A stretch of DNA of 64,000 nucleotides, taken from assembly GCF_900156075.1 (NCBI RefSeq), contig NZ_FTMM01000004.1:62001-126000 (forward strand), in the 5' to 3' direction. Within the stretch, counting starts at the first letter, position 1. Every line of letters begins with the position of its first letter. Below the pieces are notes generated by a model. That model did no database searches. It was not told where the DNA came from and saw only the letters and a list, made by a program, of their open reading frames with translations. The translations under genes and the position numbers were made by a program. This DNA is from Chryseobacterium sp. RU37D (GTDB taxonomy: Bacteria; Bacteroidota; Bacteroidia; Flavobacteriales; Weeksellaceae). Shown one piece after another: positions 1 to 9,465 of the stretch.

Positions 1-27
1 TAATTTTTCCATTTCGTTTCGTTTCAT
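1..27 (-). CDS. Possible start of a divergent gene (partial)
   Basis: On the minus strand an ATG at 25-27 opens a frame reading MKRNEMEKL that runs off the window edge. A second in-frame ATG lies at 10-12. A TATTTTTG box sits at 28-35, directly before the first ATG, so the second ATG may be the true start if that box is a -7 element. Only nine codons are visible, so no function can be given. A regulator or another glycerol gene divergent from glpD would be a natural neighbour, but that is a guess. Confidence 0.3.
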
Positions 28-96
28 CAAAAATAAGGTTTTTATTTTGATTCGAAAAATTTCATTTATTTTCTTTTTAGTTTCATTTTTAATTTT

Positions 97-104
97 TACA
101 TTTG
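97..104 (+). promoter_or_regulatory. -7 promoter box for the glp operon
   Basis: TACATTTG matches the Bacteroidota -7 consensus TAnnTTTG and lies 24 bases before the glpD start. A T-rich stretch replaces a clear -33 TTTG. There is no Shine-Dalgarno sequence before the ATG. Confidence 0.5.
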
Positions 105-127
105 AAAACGAAACATAACGAAATATT

Positions 128-1723
128 ATGAAACGAGATGAAGAACTCAGCAAATTAACCAGCGTCCAAGAATGGGACTTTATTGTCATTGGGGGCGGTG
201 CGAGCGGTTTAGGTTCGGCATTGGATGCAGTAAGCAGAGGATTTAAGACATTACTGTTGGAATCTCATGATTTTGCAAAGGCAACTTCCAGCAGAAGCAC
301 AAAATTGGTTCACGGAGGCGTAAGATATCTGGCGCAGGGCGATATAGGATTAGTAAAAGAAGCCTTAAAGGAAAGAGGTTTATTGGCCAAAAATGCCGCT
401 CATGTGGTAAAAAACCAGTCTTTTATTATTCCAAACTATACTTGGTGGGGCGGAATTTATTATAAAATAGGATTATCCGTTTATGATTTTCTTGCAGGTA
501 AATTGAGTCTAGGTAAAACAAAATACATTAACAAGTCAAAAACAATTGAAAAACTTCCTACGATTGAGCAAAACGGACTGGCAAGCGGAGTTATTTACCA
601 GGACGGGCAGTTTGATGATGCACGACTAGCGATTAATCTTGCTCAGACGATTACTGAAAAAGGCGGAAGTGTTATTAATTATATTAAGGTAATTAATTTA
701 ATTAAAAATAATTCAAATAAAATCACCGGCGTTATTGCTGAAGATCAATTCACAAAACAGCAATTCGAAATCAAAGCGAAAGTTGTCATAAACGCAACAG
801 GAGTTTTCACGAATGATATCTTAAATATGAATAATCCCAAACACGGAAAATTCGTTGTTCCAAGCCAGGGAATCCATTTGGTTTTGGATAAATCTTTCTT
901 AAAAAGCGAAGATGCGATTATGATTCCGAAAACTTCGGATGGGAGGGTTTTGTTTGTAGTTCCTTGGCATGACAGAGCTTTGGTGGGAACAACCGATACT
1001 TTATTGGAAACTGAAAGTTTTGAACCCAGAGCTTTGGAAGAAGAAATTAGTTTCGTCTTAAATACTGCAAGACAATATTTATCTAAAAAACCGACACGCG
1101 AGGATGTAAAATCCGTTTTTGCAGGACTTCGCCCTTTGGCTGCGCCTAAAGACGGCAGTAAAAGCACAAAAGAGGTTTCCAGAAGCCATAAAGTAGTAAC
1201 CTCAGAAACCGGATTAATATCAATCATCGGCGGAAAATGGACCACCTACCGAAAAATGGCGGAAGACACGATCGATGAAGCCATGAGAGTTCATCGCCTC
1301 GGAAATACTTCTTCTAAAACACAAAATATGTCTATCCATGGAAATGTAAAAGCAGAAACCGTTGACAGAAGCAATCATCTGTACGTTTACGGCTCGGATA
1401 TTCCGAAAATCAAGGCTTTCTATTACAATAATCCTGAATATTCTGAAAAAATTCATCCTGACCATCCCTTTACAGTTGCAGAAGCGATTTGGGCAGTTCG
1501 AAACGAAATGGCAGAAACCATAGAAGATATCCTGGCAAGAAGAGTCCGTCTTTTGTTTTTAGATGCAAGAGCCGCCATAGACAGCGCTTACAAAATAGCT
1601 TCTATTATTGCTAAAGAAAAAGGTTATTCTGAAGAATGGGCAAGGACTCAAGAAAAAGAATTCATTGAATTAGCAAATGGATATTTATTAACTCCATATT
1701 CTCCAAAAAATAATCAATCTTAA
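128..1723 (+). CDS. glpD: Glycerol-3-phosphate dehydrogenase (GlpD family)
   Basis: This FAD enzyme oxidises sn-glycerol 3-phosphate to dihydroxyacetone phosphate and passes electrons to the quinone pool at the inner membrane. The N-terminal dinucleotide-binding motif GGGASGLG is at residues 22-29, followed by the family signature around SSRSTKLVHGGVRYL. The 531-residue length and the C-terminal helical domain with AIWAVRNEMAETIEDILARR are typical of the family. It is the first gene of a tight operon, with 12 bases to glpK. The product feeds glycerol made available by GlpF and GlpK into glycolysis or gluconeogenesis. Confidence 0.95.
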   Translation: MKRDEELSKLTSVQEWDFIVIGGGASGLGSALDAVSRGFKTLLLESHDFAKATSSRSTKLVHGGVRYLAQGDIGLVKEALKERGLLAKNAAHVVKNQSFIIPNYTWWGGIYYKIGLSVYDFLAGKLSLGKTKYINKSKTIEKLPTIEQNGLASGVIYQDGQFDDARLAINLAQTITEKGGSVINYIKVINLIKNNSNKITGVIAEDQFTKQQFEIKAKVVINATGVFTNDILNMNNPKHGKFVVPSQGIHLVLDKSFLKSEDAIMIPKTSDGRVLFVVPWHDRALVGTTDTLLETESFEPRALEEEISFVLNTARQYLSKKPTREDVKSVFAGLRPLAAPKDGSKSTKEVSRSHKVVTSETGLISIIGGKWTTYRKMAEDTIDEAMRVHRLGNTSSKTQNMSIHGNVKAETVDRSNHLYVYGSDIPKIKAFYYNNPEYSEKIHPDHPFTVAEAIWAVRNEMAETIEDILARRVRLLFLDARAAIDSAYKIASIIAKEKGYSEEWARTQEKEFIELANGYLLTPYSPKNNQS

Positions 1724-1735
1724 TAATATTGCACA

Positions 1736-3232
1736 ATGAGTGAAAAGCTAATACTCGCTCTGGATCAGGGTACAACATCCTCAAGAGCCATTTTATTCAA
1801 CCATAGCGGAGAAATTGAATTTGTCTCCCAAAAACCTTTCGAACAGATCTTCCCTACTCCAGGGTGGGTAGAGCATGATCCTAACGAAATATGGTCATCA
1901 CAGATTTCCGTAGCCGCAGAAGTAATTGCCAAAGCAGGAATTTCTGGAAGAGAAATCGCTGCCATCGGCATTACTAATCAACGCGAAACTACCATAGTCT
2001 GGGACAGAGAAACCGGAGAACCCATTTATAACGCTATTGTATGGCAGGACAGAAGAACCTCAAAATACTGTGACGAGCTAAAAGAACAAGGCCACGCCGA
2101 AACGATTAAGGAGAAAACAGGTCTTGTATTAGATGCTTATTTCTCAGCAACAAAATTGAAATGGATTCTCGATAATGTAGACGGCACAAGAGAAAAAGCT
2201 GAAGCTGGAAAACTTTGCTTTGGAACAGTGGATACATGGCTTGTATGGAAGCTTACGAGAGGGAAAATGTTTATTACAGATGTTTCCAATGCCAGCCGAA
2301 CCATGCTTTTAAACATTCATACATTAGAATGGGACGAAGAATTATTAAAATTATTCAACATCCCAAAAACTATTTTACCTGAAGTAAAGCAAAGCAGTGA
2401 AATCTATGGAGAGACTTCCACTACTCTTTTCTCAACAAAAATTCCTATTTCCGGAATTGCGGGAGATCAGCAGGCAGCTTTATTCGGACAGATGTGTACG
2501 ACTCCGGGAATGGTAAAAAATACGTATGGAACAGGATGTTTCCTTTTAATGAATACTGGAAAAGAAGCGGTTTCTTCAAAAAATAATTTATTGACAACCG
2601 TAGCCTGGAAAATCAACGGCGAGGTAAATTATGCCCTGGAAGGAAGTGTTTTCGTGGGTGGAGCAGCAATCCAGTGGTTGAGAGATGGTTTGAAATTAAT
2701 TAATTCAGCAGAAGAAATTAATGCTTTAGCCCGGACTGTGGAAGATAATGGCGGCGTTTATTTCGTTCCGGCACTAACCGGCTTAGGCGCACCCTATTGG
2801 GATCAATACGCAAGAGGAACAATTGTAGGTGTTACCCGGGGAACAACCAATGGACACATTGCAAGAGCCACTTTGGAAGGGATTGCATTCCAGGTGTATG
2901 ATATTGTAAAGGCGATGGAGGCAGACTCAGGAAAGAAGAGCCCGGAGCTAAGGGTGGACGGCGGAGCTTCTGCAAGCGATCTTTTAATGCAGATTCAGTC
3001 TGATCTTTTCGGATTTAAAATTACAAGGCCAAAAACATTGGAAACAACAGCATTAGGAGCAGCATATCTTGCCGGACTAGCCGTTGGATATTGGAAAAAC
3101 ATTGATGAAATTCAATCTCAATGGATTATAGATAAAGATTTCCACCCGAAAATGGAGAAAGAGAAGGTTGAGAAAATGGTTAATACATGGAATAAAGCTG
3201 TACAACGTTCTCAAAACTGGATCGAAGATTAA
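1736..3232 (+). CDS. glpK: Glycerol kinase
   Basis: Phosphorylates glycerol with ATP to glycerol 3-phosphate, trapping it in the cytoplasm. The FGGY-kinase N-terminal phosphate loop DQGTTSSRA is at residues 10-18, WQDRR lies near residue 102, and the second FGGY motif [10 protein letters not shown] lies near residue 405. The 498-residue length is normal for the family. It sits between glpD (12 bases) and glpF (24 bases), so all three are probably on one transcript. Confidence 0.97.
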   Translation: MSEKLILALDQGTTSSRAILFNHSGEIEFVSQKPFEQIFPTPGWVEHDPNEIWSSQISVAAEVIAKAGISGREIAAIGITNQRETTIVWDRETGEPIYNAIVWQDRRTSKYCDELKEQGHAETIKEKTGLVLDAYFSATKLKWILDNVDGTREKAEAGKLCFGTVDTWLVWKLTRGKMFITDVSNASRTMLLNIHTLEWDEELLKLFNIPKTILPEVKQSSEIYGETSTTLFSTKIPISGIAGDQQAALFGQMCTTPGMVKNTYGTGCFLLMNTGKEAVSSKNNLLTTVAWKINGEVNYALEGSVFVGGAAIQWLRDGLKLINSAEEINALARTVEDNGGVYFVPALTGLGAPYWDQYARGTIVGVTRGTTNGHIARATLEGIAFQVYDIVKAMEADSGKKSPELRVDGGASASDLLMQIQSDLFGFKITRPKTLETTALGAAYLAGLAVGYWKNIDEIQSQWIIDKDFHPKMEKEKVEKMVNTWNKAVQRSQNWIED

Positions 3233-3256
3233 TTTAACGTAAAAACATCATCAGAT

Positions 3257-3988
3257 ATGACTCCATTTATTGCAGAAGTAATTGGTACAATGCTTCTTAT
3301 TTTATTAGGAAACGGCGTGGTAGCCAACGTTGTTTTGAAAGACACAAAAGGTAACAATTCCGGGTGGATTGTCATTACCACAGCTTGGGCGTTGGCGGTT
3401 TTCGTAGGCGTTACCGTAGCAGGACCCGTAAGTGGTGCTCACCTGAATCCGGCAGTGACTATTGGTCTTGCCATTGCAGGAAAATTTTCCTGGGATCTGG
3501 TGCCTCCGTATATTGCCGCTCAGATGATCGGTGCGATGATCGGCGCCTTTTTAGTATGGCTGTTTAATAAAGACCATTTTGCCATTACTGAAGACGAAGG
3601 GGCAAAATTAGCCTGTTTCAGTACAGGCCCTGCCATCCGAAATACATTTTCAAACATTATCAGTGAAACCATCGGAACATTCGTGCTTGTATTTGTGATT
3701 TTCTATTTTGCAGATCCCAGCATTTCTCTTCAGAATGATGCAACCGCCAAAGTAGGCCTTGGGTCAGTGGGCGCATTGCCCGTGACGTTCTTAGTTTGGG
3801 CAATTGGTTTATCTCTTGGAGGTACAACAGGGTATGCCATTAATCCAGCTCGAGATCTGGGACCAAGAATTATGCATGCTATTCTTCCCGTAAAAGGAAG
3901 CAGCGATTGGGGCTACGCATGGATCCCGGTTGTGGGGCCTGTTTTGGGAGCTGTGATTGCAGCATTATTATATGGAATGTTAAGTTAA
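3257..3988 (+). CDS. glpF: Glycerol facilitator (aquaglyceroporin)
   Basis: An inner-membrane MIP-family channel for glycerol. Both half-helix signatures are present: NPA at residues 64-66 and NPA at 196-198. The second is followed by Arg199 and Asp200, and that Asp marks glycerol facilitators rather than strict water channels. Six hydrophobic helices fit the 243-residue length. Passive entry through GlpF is made irreversible by GlpK, encoded just upstream. Confidence 0.95.
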   Translation: MTPFIAEVIGTMLLILLGNGVVANVVLKDTKGNNSGWIVITTAWALAVFVGVTVAGPVSGAHLNPAVTIGLAIAGKFSWDLVPPYIAAQMIGAMIGAFLVWLFNKDHFAITEDEGAKLACFSTGPAIRNTFSNIISETIGTFVLVFVIFYFADPSISLQNDATAKVGLGSVGALPVTFLVWAIGLSLGGTTGYAINPARDLGPRIMHAILPVKGSSDWGYAWIPVVGPVLGAVIAALLYGMLS

Positions 3989-4001
3989 AAGCAATACACG
4001 A

Positions 4002-4802
4002 ATGAAAAAAATATTAATAATCTGCCTGGTTTCACTAGGCATAGGGAATCTTTTTGCCCAGGAAAACACAGAAAATCAGGAAGATAACAGGCTGGATTTC
4101 ACAGCAAATATTCAAAACAACCATCTTTGGAGAGGTTTAATTATTACTGATAAACCGGTAGTAATGGGAAATCTTTCGTATGCTTTGGATAAAGATAAAA
4201 AATGGAAAATCGGCGTTTGGGGAGCTTCCTCACTGGCAGATGACAAAGACGCTACTCATTATAAAGAAATTGATTATTATGTACAATATTCCGATGGTCG
4301 TTTTTATATCGGGCTTTGGGATCTGTTCAATTCGAGAAATATCAATCCGGAAATTGCTTCCGAGGATATTTTCAATTATTCCAACAGAAGGACTAATCAC
4401 ATTATTGATCTGAGGACAAACTACACATTCGGTCCATCATTCCCAATCAACGTTGAGGCAGATGTAATGCTCTATGGAGGAGCCAATGCCGGTGAAGTCG
4501 TTCTGAAAGAAGACGGGAGTTATAAAAAGAATAAGTTTTCCACTTATATTCAAGCTTCGTATCCCATAATTGCGCACAAAAAAGTAAATCTGGATGCTTT
4601 TGTAGGAGCAGGATTCGCATTGAATGACACGGTAGCTTTATACGGAAACGGAAAAAAAGGATTTCAGGTGGTGAATATCGGATTGAAAGCCAGCAAAACT
4701 GTAAAAATAACAGACCATTACAATTTACCGGTTTCTATGACTGCCATGTGGAACCCGGCACACAAATATGCGCGAGTCCAGCTTGCAGCTACCGTATTTT
4801 AA
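4002..4802 (+). CDS. Predicted outer-membrane beta-barrel protein of the glycerol operon
   Basis: The first 20 residues form a Sec signal peptide ending in LFAQ. The mature protein has alternating polar and aromatic strands (for example NNHLWRGLIIT and EIDYYVQYSDGRFYIGLWD) and ends in VQLAATVF, a terminal Phe as in many outer-membrane barrels. The pattern resembles small TorF-like or channel-like barrels. It lies 13 bases after glpF and before a terminator, so it is very probably the last gene of the glp operon. An outer-membrane route for glycerol or a related polyol is a reasonable inference, but no substrate can be read from the sequence. Confidence 0.7.
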   Translation: MKKILIICLVSLGIGNLFAQENTENQEDNRLDFTANIQNNHLWRGLIITDKPVVMGNLSYALDKDKKWKIGVWGASSLADDKDATHYKEIDYYVQYSDGRFYIGLWDLFNSRNINPEIASEDIFNYSNRRTNHIIDLRTNYTFGPSFPINVEADVMLYGGANAGEVVLKEDGSYKKNKFSTYIQASYPIIAHKKVNLDAFVGAGFALNDTVALYGNGKKGFQVVNIGLKASKTVKITDHYNLPVSMTAMWNPAHKYARVQLAATVF

Positions 4803-4826
4803 TTATCTTTTTTAATAAATCTTTGA

Positions 4827-4852
4827 AACCATCCTTTTTAGGGTGGTTTTTC
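4827..4852 (+). terminator. Intrinsic terminator of the glp operon
   Basis: An 8-bp stem (AACCATCC with GGGTGGTT, one wobble pair) and a 6-base loop, followed by T residues. It ends the glp transcript 24 bases after the barrel gene. Confidence 0.75.
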
Positions 4853-4893
4853 TTATATTGCATTTAAAACCAATCCTAAAGTATTCGCTATTT

Positions 4894-5871
4894 ATGAAAG
4901 CTTTCCCAATTCTGCTTCTTTTTTTATTAGCTGTTTCCTGCTCTGAAAAAGAGGCTCATCAGTATACATTTTATTACTGGAAAACCAAACTATACTTAGA
5001 CAAGGAGGAAAAAAAAGCTTTGGATCAAACAACTGTTCCTTATTTATACGCCCGGTTTTTTGATGTTGATAAAATTGATGGTAAATTTCAACCGGTAGGA
5101 GCAATTATAAAAGATAAAAGCTTTGAAACCGATAAACAAATTGTACCAACAGTTTTTATTACCAACCGTACCTTTCTTTATATCAGCAAAAATGAAATCT
5201 CTTTTCTGGCAAAAAGCATTAATATTTTAATCCAAAAAAAAATCTCGGAATACAATTTAAAAGTTAATCAGGAAATACAGATCGACTGCGATTGGACCAC
5301 CGGAACCCGCGATGATTACTTCACATTTTTAAAAGAACTAAAAAAAATTTCTGGAAAAGAGATTACCTGCACACTTCGTCTTCATCAGGTAAAAGATAAA
5401 GAACAAACGGGCATTCCGCCCGTGGAAAAAGTATATCTGATGTGCTACTCCACTTCTTCGCCGTTGGAAAATTCTGATAAAAACTCTATTCTCGATGTGA
5501 ATATACTGAAAAACTATCTTTCAAAAATTGATGAATATCCTATTAAGAAAATTGAAGTTGCCTTACCGATTTACTCTTGGGGAATCGTTACAAATTATCT
5601 TGGAAAACATAAATTAATTAATACTTTAAATAAAAACGACCTCCGGCATCCCAATTTCAAAAAACTTTCAGAAAACGAAATTGAAATAATGAAGGACGGC
5701 TTTTATTTCGAGAATTATTTAAATAAAGGATTCAGAATAAAAGTGGAAGAAATTTCAGATCAGCAACTGGAAGAAGTAGTTGATTTCCTGAAGAAAAAAA
5801 TACCTGATTTTTCTATTATTTATTATCAATTAGATAGTAAATTTGTTAAAGACCAAAAATTTAATTTTTAA
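4894..5871 (+). CDS. Lipoprotein of unknown function, possibly TIM-barrel-like
   Basis: The start at 4894 is chosen because the frame open from 4843 begins inside the glp terminator, and because this ATG gives a lipoprotein signal (MKAFPILLLFLLAVSC, lipid-acceptor Cys16). The product is about 325 residues. It contains a series of strand-like segments (EIQIDCDWTTGTRDDYF, EKVYLMCYST, KIEVALPIYSW) spaced as in glycoside-hydrolase-like TIM barrels such as DUF3142. That fold call is inference; no catalytic residues are assigned. The next gene follows after 30 bases and is probably co-transcribed. Confidence 0.6.
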   Translation: MKAFPILLLFLLAVSCSEKEAHQYTFYYWKTKLYLDKEEKKALDQTTVPYLYARFFDVDKIDGKFQPVGAIIKDKSFETDKQIVPTVFITNRTFLYISKNEISFLAKSINILIQKKISEYNLKVNQEIQIDCDWTTGTRDDYFTFLKELKKISGKEITCTLRLHQVKDKEQTGIPPVEKVYLMCYSTSSPLENSDKNSILDVNILKNYLSKIDEYPIKKIEVALPIYSWGIVTNYLGKHKLINTLNKNDLRHPNFKKLSENEIEIMKDGFYFENYLNKGFRIKVEEISDQQLEEVVDFLKKKIPDFSIIYYQLDSKFVKDQKFNF

Positions 5872-5901
5872 AACCAAAACTCAAAAACACCATAGAAGAA
5901 T

Positions 5902-8598
5902 ATGAAAAAATGCATCCTTTCACTCACCGTTTTATCGCTTTTTTATACGAAATCGGAAGCCTGTGCCTGGTCTGACCCAGATTATGAATACTTTAACCTG
6001 TTTACACAAACTATCATTAAAGATAAATCTTACCTGCCGTTTCTTCACAGCTATTCCACGAGATTTTATACGGATTTTAAACCTAATCAAATCCCTGATG
6101 AAAACATCGATGCATGGAAAAAGTTTTTCAACAACCAGCTAAACTATGCAGAAACGGACTATCTAGTGAATAAAATAAGCCTTAATGACCTTAATGCATT
6201 AAAAAAAGGAGCGCCTACAAATCAATTATTAACAAAATTAAGTTCAGGTTTTTATTCTAAATTTCACGAAGCGATTGACTATCTGATTGAAGCAAAATAT
6301 CTGGAGCCTTACATGAGGATCAATTATGTAGAAAGCCCAAATTCATTCTATTACAACGAAACCCAGGGTGAAAAAAATGCCACTCATCTCGATTATAACA
6401 AAACAATTTCAGCATTAATCTCTTTATACAACGCCGCAAAAATTCCAGAAATCAAACAGCGTTATGGCTACCAGATCGTGCGCTTTAACCATTATACGAG
6501 AAATTATGCTGCTGCTGTACAAGCTTTTAAAACTTATGTTGCTCCTATAAAACTGAAAGGGGCTCCTTATATCATGGCTCTTGATCAGCTTGCCGGCGCA
6601 CAGCGGGGACTGGGAATGAATAGTGAAGCCAACTGGAATTTTTTCCAGGTTTTTAAAGACAGCCGAAGCCGTAAAGAATCTGCCTTTGTTTCGATGAAGC
6701 TTTCGGATACCGCTTCTTTTAATAATATTTTAAAACGAGCCGACAACAATGACGAAAAAAATATGGCGTATTTTCTTTTGGGATATGAAGATTTCAACAA
6801 CCCAATTCCTATTATGGAAAAAATGTTCGAGATCAATCCTGATTCGGAAATTTTGAAAGTAATGACAGTGAGAAGCATTAATGAGCTGGAAAGAAATTAT
6901 CTCCCGATTTATTATTACAGCAATAACGGTGATAATTCTACCGTGCAAACAGCCTCAAATAAAGCTTTTGATCAAACAAAAAAGGCCGAACCTAAAAAAG
7001 AAGAGCTTTCTTTCTGGCAAAAAATCGTAAGATTCTTTAAAAATTTATTCAGCAGTAAAAAAGATAAAAATTCTACCGAAAGTAAAGCTGATCAAAGCGA
7101 TGATGAATTGCTGGAAAACCCCAATAGAATCCCTGTTTTCACAAAAAATAATTATTGGTACGATGAAAAATCAAAAGATTTTCTGGATGAACTGGAAAAA
7201 TTTACTGATAAAACCAAAGAGAAATCCAGGGATGAATACTGGCAGATTGCTGATGCTTACCTAAAATTTCTTAAAAAAGATTATAAAGCAAGTACTGAAG
7301 TTTTAAACGATATTCAAACAACGAATCCCGAATATCTTGAAGAAATTAAAAGGATGAAAGTGCTGAATGATATTGTCTCCCAGCCCAAAATCGATGCTGA
7401 GTATGAGGATCATTTAATGAAAGATTATGCGGAATATTTTACAGAAAAAGAGGAAGTAAAAAAAGACAGCATCGAAACAACCGATTATGATTACTACGGT
7501 GAAGTACCATCAACAAAGGATTTTCTAAAAGATGTACTGGCCAACCGCTATTTCCTACAGGGTGAAGACGGAAAATCTTTCCTGATGAATAATAAACTTT
7601 CAGACCTTCAGTATAACCCGAACTCCAGCCTGGTAAAAAGTGTGGAAGATTTTTACCGAAAACCAAACAAAACGCAATTTGAACAGCAGATTATTGCTAA
7701 AAACATTAATGATGTAGGAAATATTGATGCATTTTTTGCAGTCATCTATGGTGACAGGGCCATGAGACAGGCTGATTTTGAAAAAGCTAAATCTTATTAT
7801 GCAAAAGCCCGGGATTTCTCCGGAATTCCGAGAACAGAATGGAATCATGATGAGAAAAAAGCTACAACAATGCAATATACGCCAAATGTTTACAACGGTT
7901 TCAACAATATTTCATATCTTGTTTTCGGGCATAATGTCTGGGAAAGTTTCCAAAGTGCTGAAAACGAAAGCATGATAAAAGAAGATTATTCGCAATTTCC
8001 TTTTATTAAGCCTGTTATGAATAAGCTTGAATTGGCAGATGTTTTACTGCAACTTAAAAAAACAGGATCAGGCAGAGACGAAAAATCCGCAGCGGCAAAT
8101 CAGCTGATAGGAAATCTGCTGTATAATACTTCAATTTTGGGATACTACAGAGAGCTGTTTGTAATGGACATTGATAATTCCAATGGTGGGAAATATGATT
8201 TTTGGGCTACAGAACGTAAAAATCCTTATCAATATTACTATAAAAACTTTTTAGACCGATCTTATATTGAGCCGGACAATTTTGATCTTAGTATTAATTA
8301 TTATAAAAAAGCATTAGACCTTTCTTCCGATAAAGAGCGAAAAGCAAGAATTCTTTTCCAGATGGCAAGTGCAGAACAGGGAAAATATTATCAGTATGAA
8401 GCTAAAAACCAAGCCAATATTGATTATTCTGACCCGAAATGGAGCGAAAAAACAGATGCCCATCAAAAACAGCTGAATCAAATCAAAAATCAAAAGTACA
8501 GAACCTATTTTGCCTTGCTGAAAACACAGTACGCTGATACCGAAATATCAAAAAAACTGATGGGAAGCTGTTCTTATTTTGGTTATTTTATGAAATAA
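5902..8598 (+). CDS. Large secreted protein of unknown function with TPR-like helical repeats
   Basis: The 898-residue product starts with a signal peptide (MKKCILSLTVLSLFYTKSEA) that would be cleaved before CAWSDPDY. The body is almost entirely helical, rich in Tyr, Asn, Lys and Asp. It has recurring A/Y-rich helix pairs such as DFEKAKSYYAKARDF and YYKKALDLSSDKERKARILFQMA that resemble tetratricopeptide repeats. A basic stretch near residue 370 (KIVRFFKNLFSSKK) could be an amphipathic helix. It follows a lipoprotein gene at 30 bases and ends at a shared terminator. No family function is recognised; a scaffold or envelope role is only a guess. Confidence 0.65.
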   Translation: MKKCILSLTVLSLFYTKSEACAWSDPDYEYFNLFTQTIIKDKSYLPFLHSYSTRFYTDFKPNQIPDENIDAWKKFFNNQLNYAETDYLVNKISLNDLNALKKGAPTNQLLTKLSSGFYSKFHEAIDYLIEAKYLEPYMRINYVESPNSFYYNETQGEKNATHLDYNKTISALISLYNAAKIPEIKQRYGYQIVRFNHYTRNYAAAVQAFKTYVAPIKLKGAPYIMALDQLAGAQRGLGMNSEANWNFFQVFKDSRSRKESAFVSMKLSDTASFNNILKRADNNDEKNMAYFLLGYEDFNNPIPIMEKMFEINPDSEILKVMTVRSINELERNYLPIYYYSNNGDNSTVQTASNKAFDQTKKAEPKKEELSFWQKIVRFFKNLFSSKKDKNSTESKADQSDDELLENPNRIPVFTKNNYWYDEKSKDFLDELEKFTDKTKEKSRDEYWQIADAYLKFLKKDYKASTEVLNDIQTTNPEYLEEIKRMKVLNDIVSQPKIDAEYEDHLMKDYAEYFTEKEEVKKDSIETTDYDYYGEVPSTKDFLKDVLANRYFLQGEDGKSFLMNNKLSDLQYNPNSSLVKSVEDFYRKPNKTQFEQQIIAKNINDVGNIDAFFAVIYGDRAMRQADFEKAKSYYAKARDFSGIPRTEWNHDEKKATTMQYTPNVYNGFNNISYLVFGHNVWESFQSAENESMIKEDYSQFPFIKPVMNKLELADVLLQLKKTGSGRDEKSAAANQLIGNLLYNTSILGYYRELFVMDIDNSNGGKYDFWATERKNPYQYYYKNFLDRSYIEPDNFDLSINYYKKALDLSSDKERKARILFQMASAEQGKYYQYEAKNQANIDYSDPKWSEKTDAHQKQLNQIKNQKYRTYFALLKTQYADTEISKKLMGSCSYFGYFMK

Positions 8599-8615
8599 TA
8601 TTACTTAAATATAGC

Positions 8616-8640
8616 AAAAGGAATCAATTCGATTCCTTTT
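8616..8640. terminator. Bidirectional terminator between convergent genes
   Basis: A perfect 10-bp stem (AAAAGGAATC with GATTCCTTTT) and a 5-base loop, with A/T tracts on both sides. It serves the 898-residue gene on the plus strand. On the minus strand it overlaps the last codons and stop of the iron-permease-like gene. Confidence 0.75.
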
Positions 8641-9118
8641 CTTGTGATCTGAGCCATTCTTCATGTTTCTTTCTGAAGGATGCGTGCTTACTGTCCTGAT
8701 TTCTATGCGCTGCATCGATGGAGTGTGATGAATGAATATCATCGTCTTCCTCTGCAAAATCGGCGAGTTTTTCGTAGTAACAATGAAGCTGGTCAAGCTC
8801 TTTTTCTGTCAGATCTTCTATATCGACAATTCTGTTGCTGGCTTTATCGTTGGCCGCGATCAATTCGTTCAGTTTTATCTGAATAGCTTTTGAATCTTTG
8901 TTCTGAGCCTTCTGGATAAGGAAAACCATTAAAAAGGTAATGATAGTGGTTCCTGTATTAATTACCAGCTGCCACGTCTCGGAATAATTAAAAACAGGCC
9001 CCGAAACCGCCCATATGACAACAATAGCAGTTGCACCTATAAAGGCGTGAGGACTTCCCGTGAACTTCGTTGCCCAATCAGAGAATTTTTCGAAAATACT
9101 TTTATGTAAGTTAGCCAT
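8624..9118 (-). CDS. Low-affinity iron permease family protein
   Basis: The 164-residue product matches the Iron_permease family (PF04120 type). It has a hydrophobic segment around FIGATAIVVIWAVSGPVF, the signature ETWQLVINTGTTIITFLMVFL, then a helical cytoplasmic tail with KAIQIKLNELIAA and DLTEKELDQL. The start MANLHKSIF at 9118 is preferred to an upstream ATG at 9148 because family members begin close to this point. The acidic/His C-terminal tail (EEDDDIHSSHSID) is variable. Despite the name, transport by bacterial members is poorly established. Confidence 0.8.
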   Translation of the reverse strand: MANLHKSIFEKFSDWATKFTGSPHAFIGATAIVVIWAVSGPVFNYSETWQLVINTGTTIITFLMVFLIQKAQNKDSKAIQIKLNELIAANDKASNRIVDIEDLTEKELDQLHCYYEKLADFAEEDDDIHSSHSIDAAHRNQDSKHASFRKKHEEWLRSQEKESN

Positions 9119-9198
9119 ATGTAATAATTTTATACTATTCAACATCAAAAACTCCGCCGAAACAGCAGAGTTTAAAGGTAAATAATTGATATAATTTT

Positions 9199-9448
9199 TT
9201 AATATTTTACAGCTTTATTGATTTCTATAGGATTATTTATTTTCCGGAGCATGTCCTGAAGCTTTTCATAGTTTCCTTTTGCTTTATTAACAGGATCCCA
9301 TTCCAAATAATAACTCTCGTAAAACTTTACATCTTTAGGATTGAAATCCTGTACAAAGTTTAGCTTATCAAAATTTGCCTGAGTAGAGTCTCTTTTAAAT
9401 TGCAGCTCATATATAAACCGGTTGGTTTGTGCATTAATTTTATCAGTC
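9199..9448 (-). pseudogene. Remnant of a GLPGLI-family-like secreted protein
   Basis: The minus strand encodes 78 codons ending at TAA (9199-9201), with segments RFIYELQFKRDST, FNPKDVKFYES and NNPIEINKAVKY. The first two resemble the N-terminal part of GLPGLI proteins and the last their C-terminus, so the middle appears deleted. The reading frame also shifts near 9421: one frame would read DKINAQTN before RFIYEL, the other opens with ATG at 9435. No signal peptide remains, and the remnant stops against the carbonic anhydrase terminator. The family name is from recall of the pattern and is moderately sure. Confidence 0.5.
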
Positions 9449-9465
9449 TATATTATGAGAAATAA

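Noticed and set aside
4843-4893. A 17-residue N-terminal extension of the lipoprotein at 4894
   Set aside because: It starts within the glp terminator and would spoil the lipoprotein signal.
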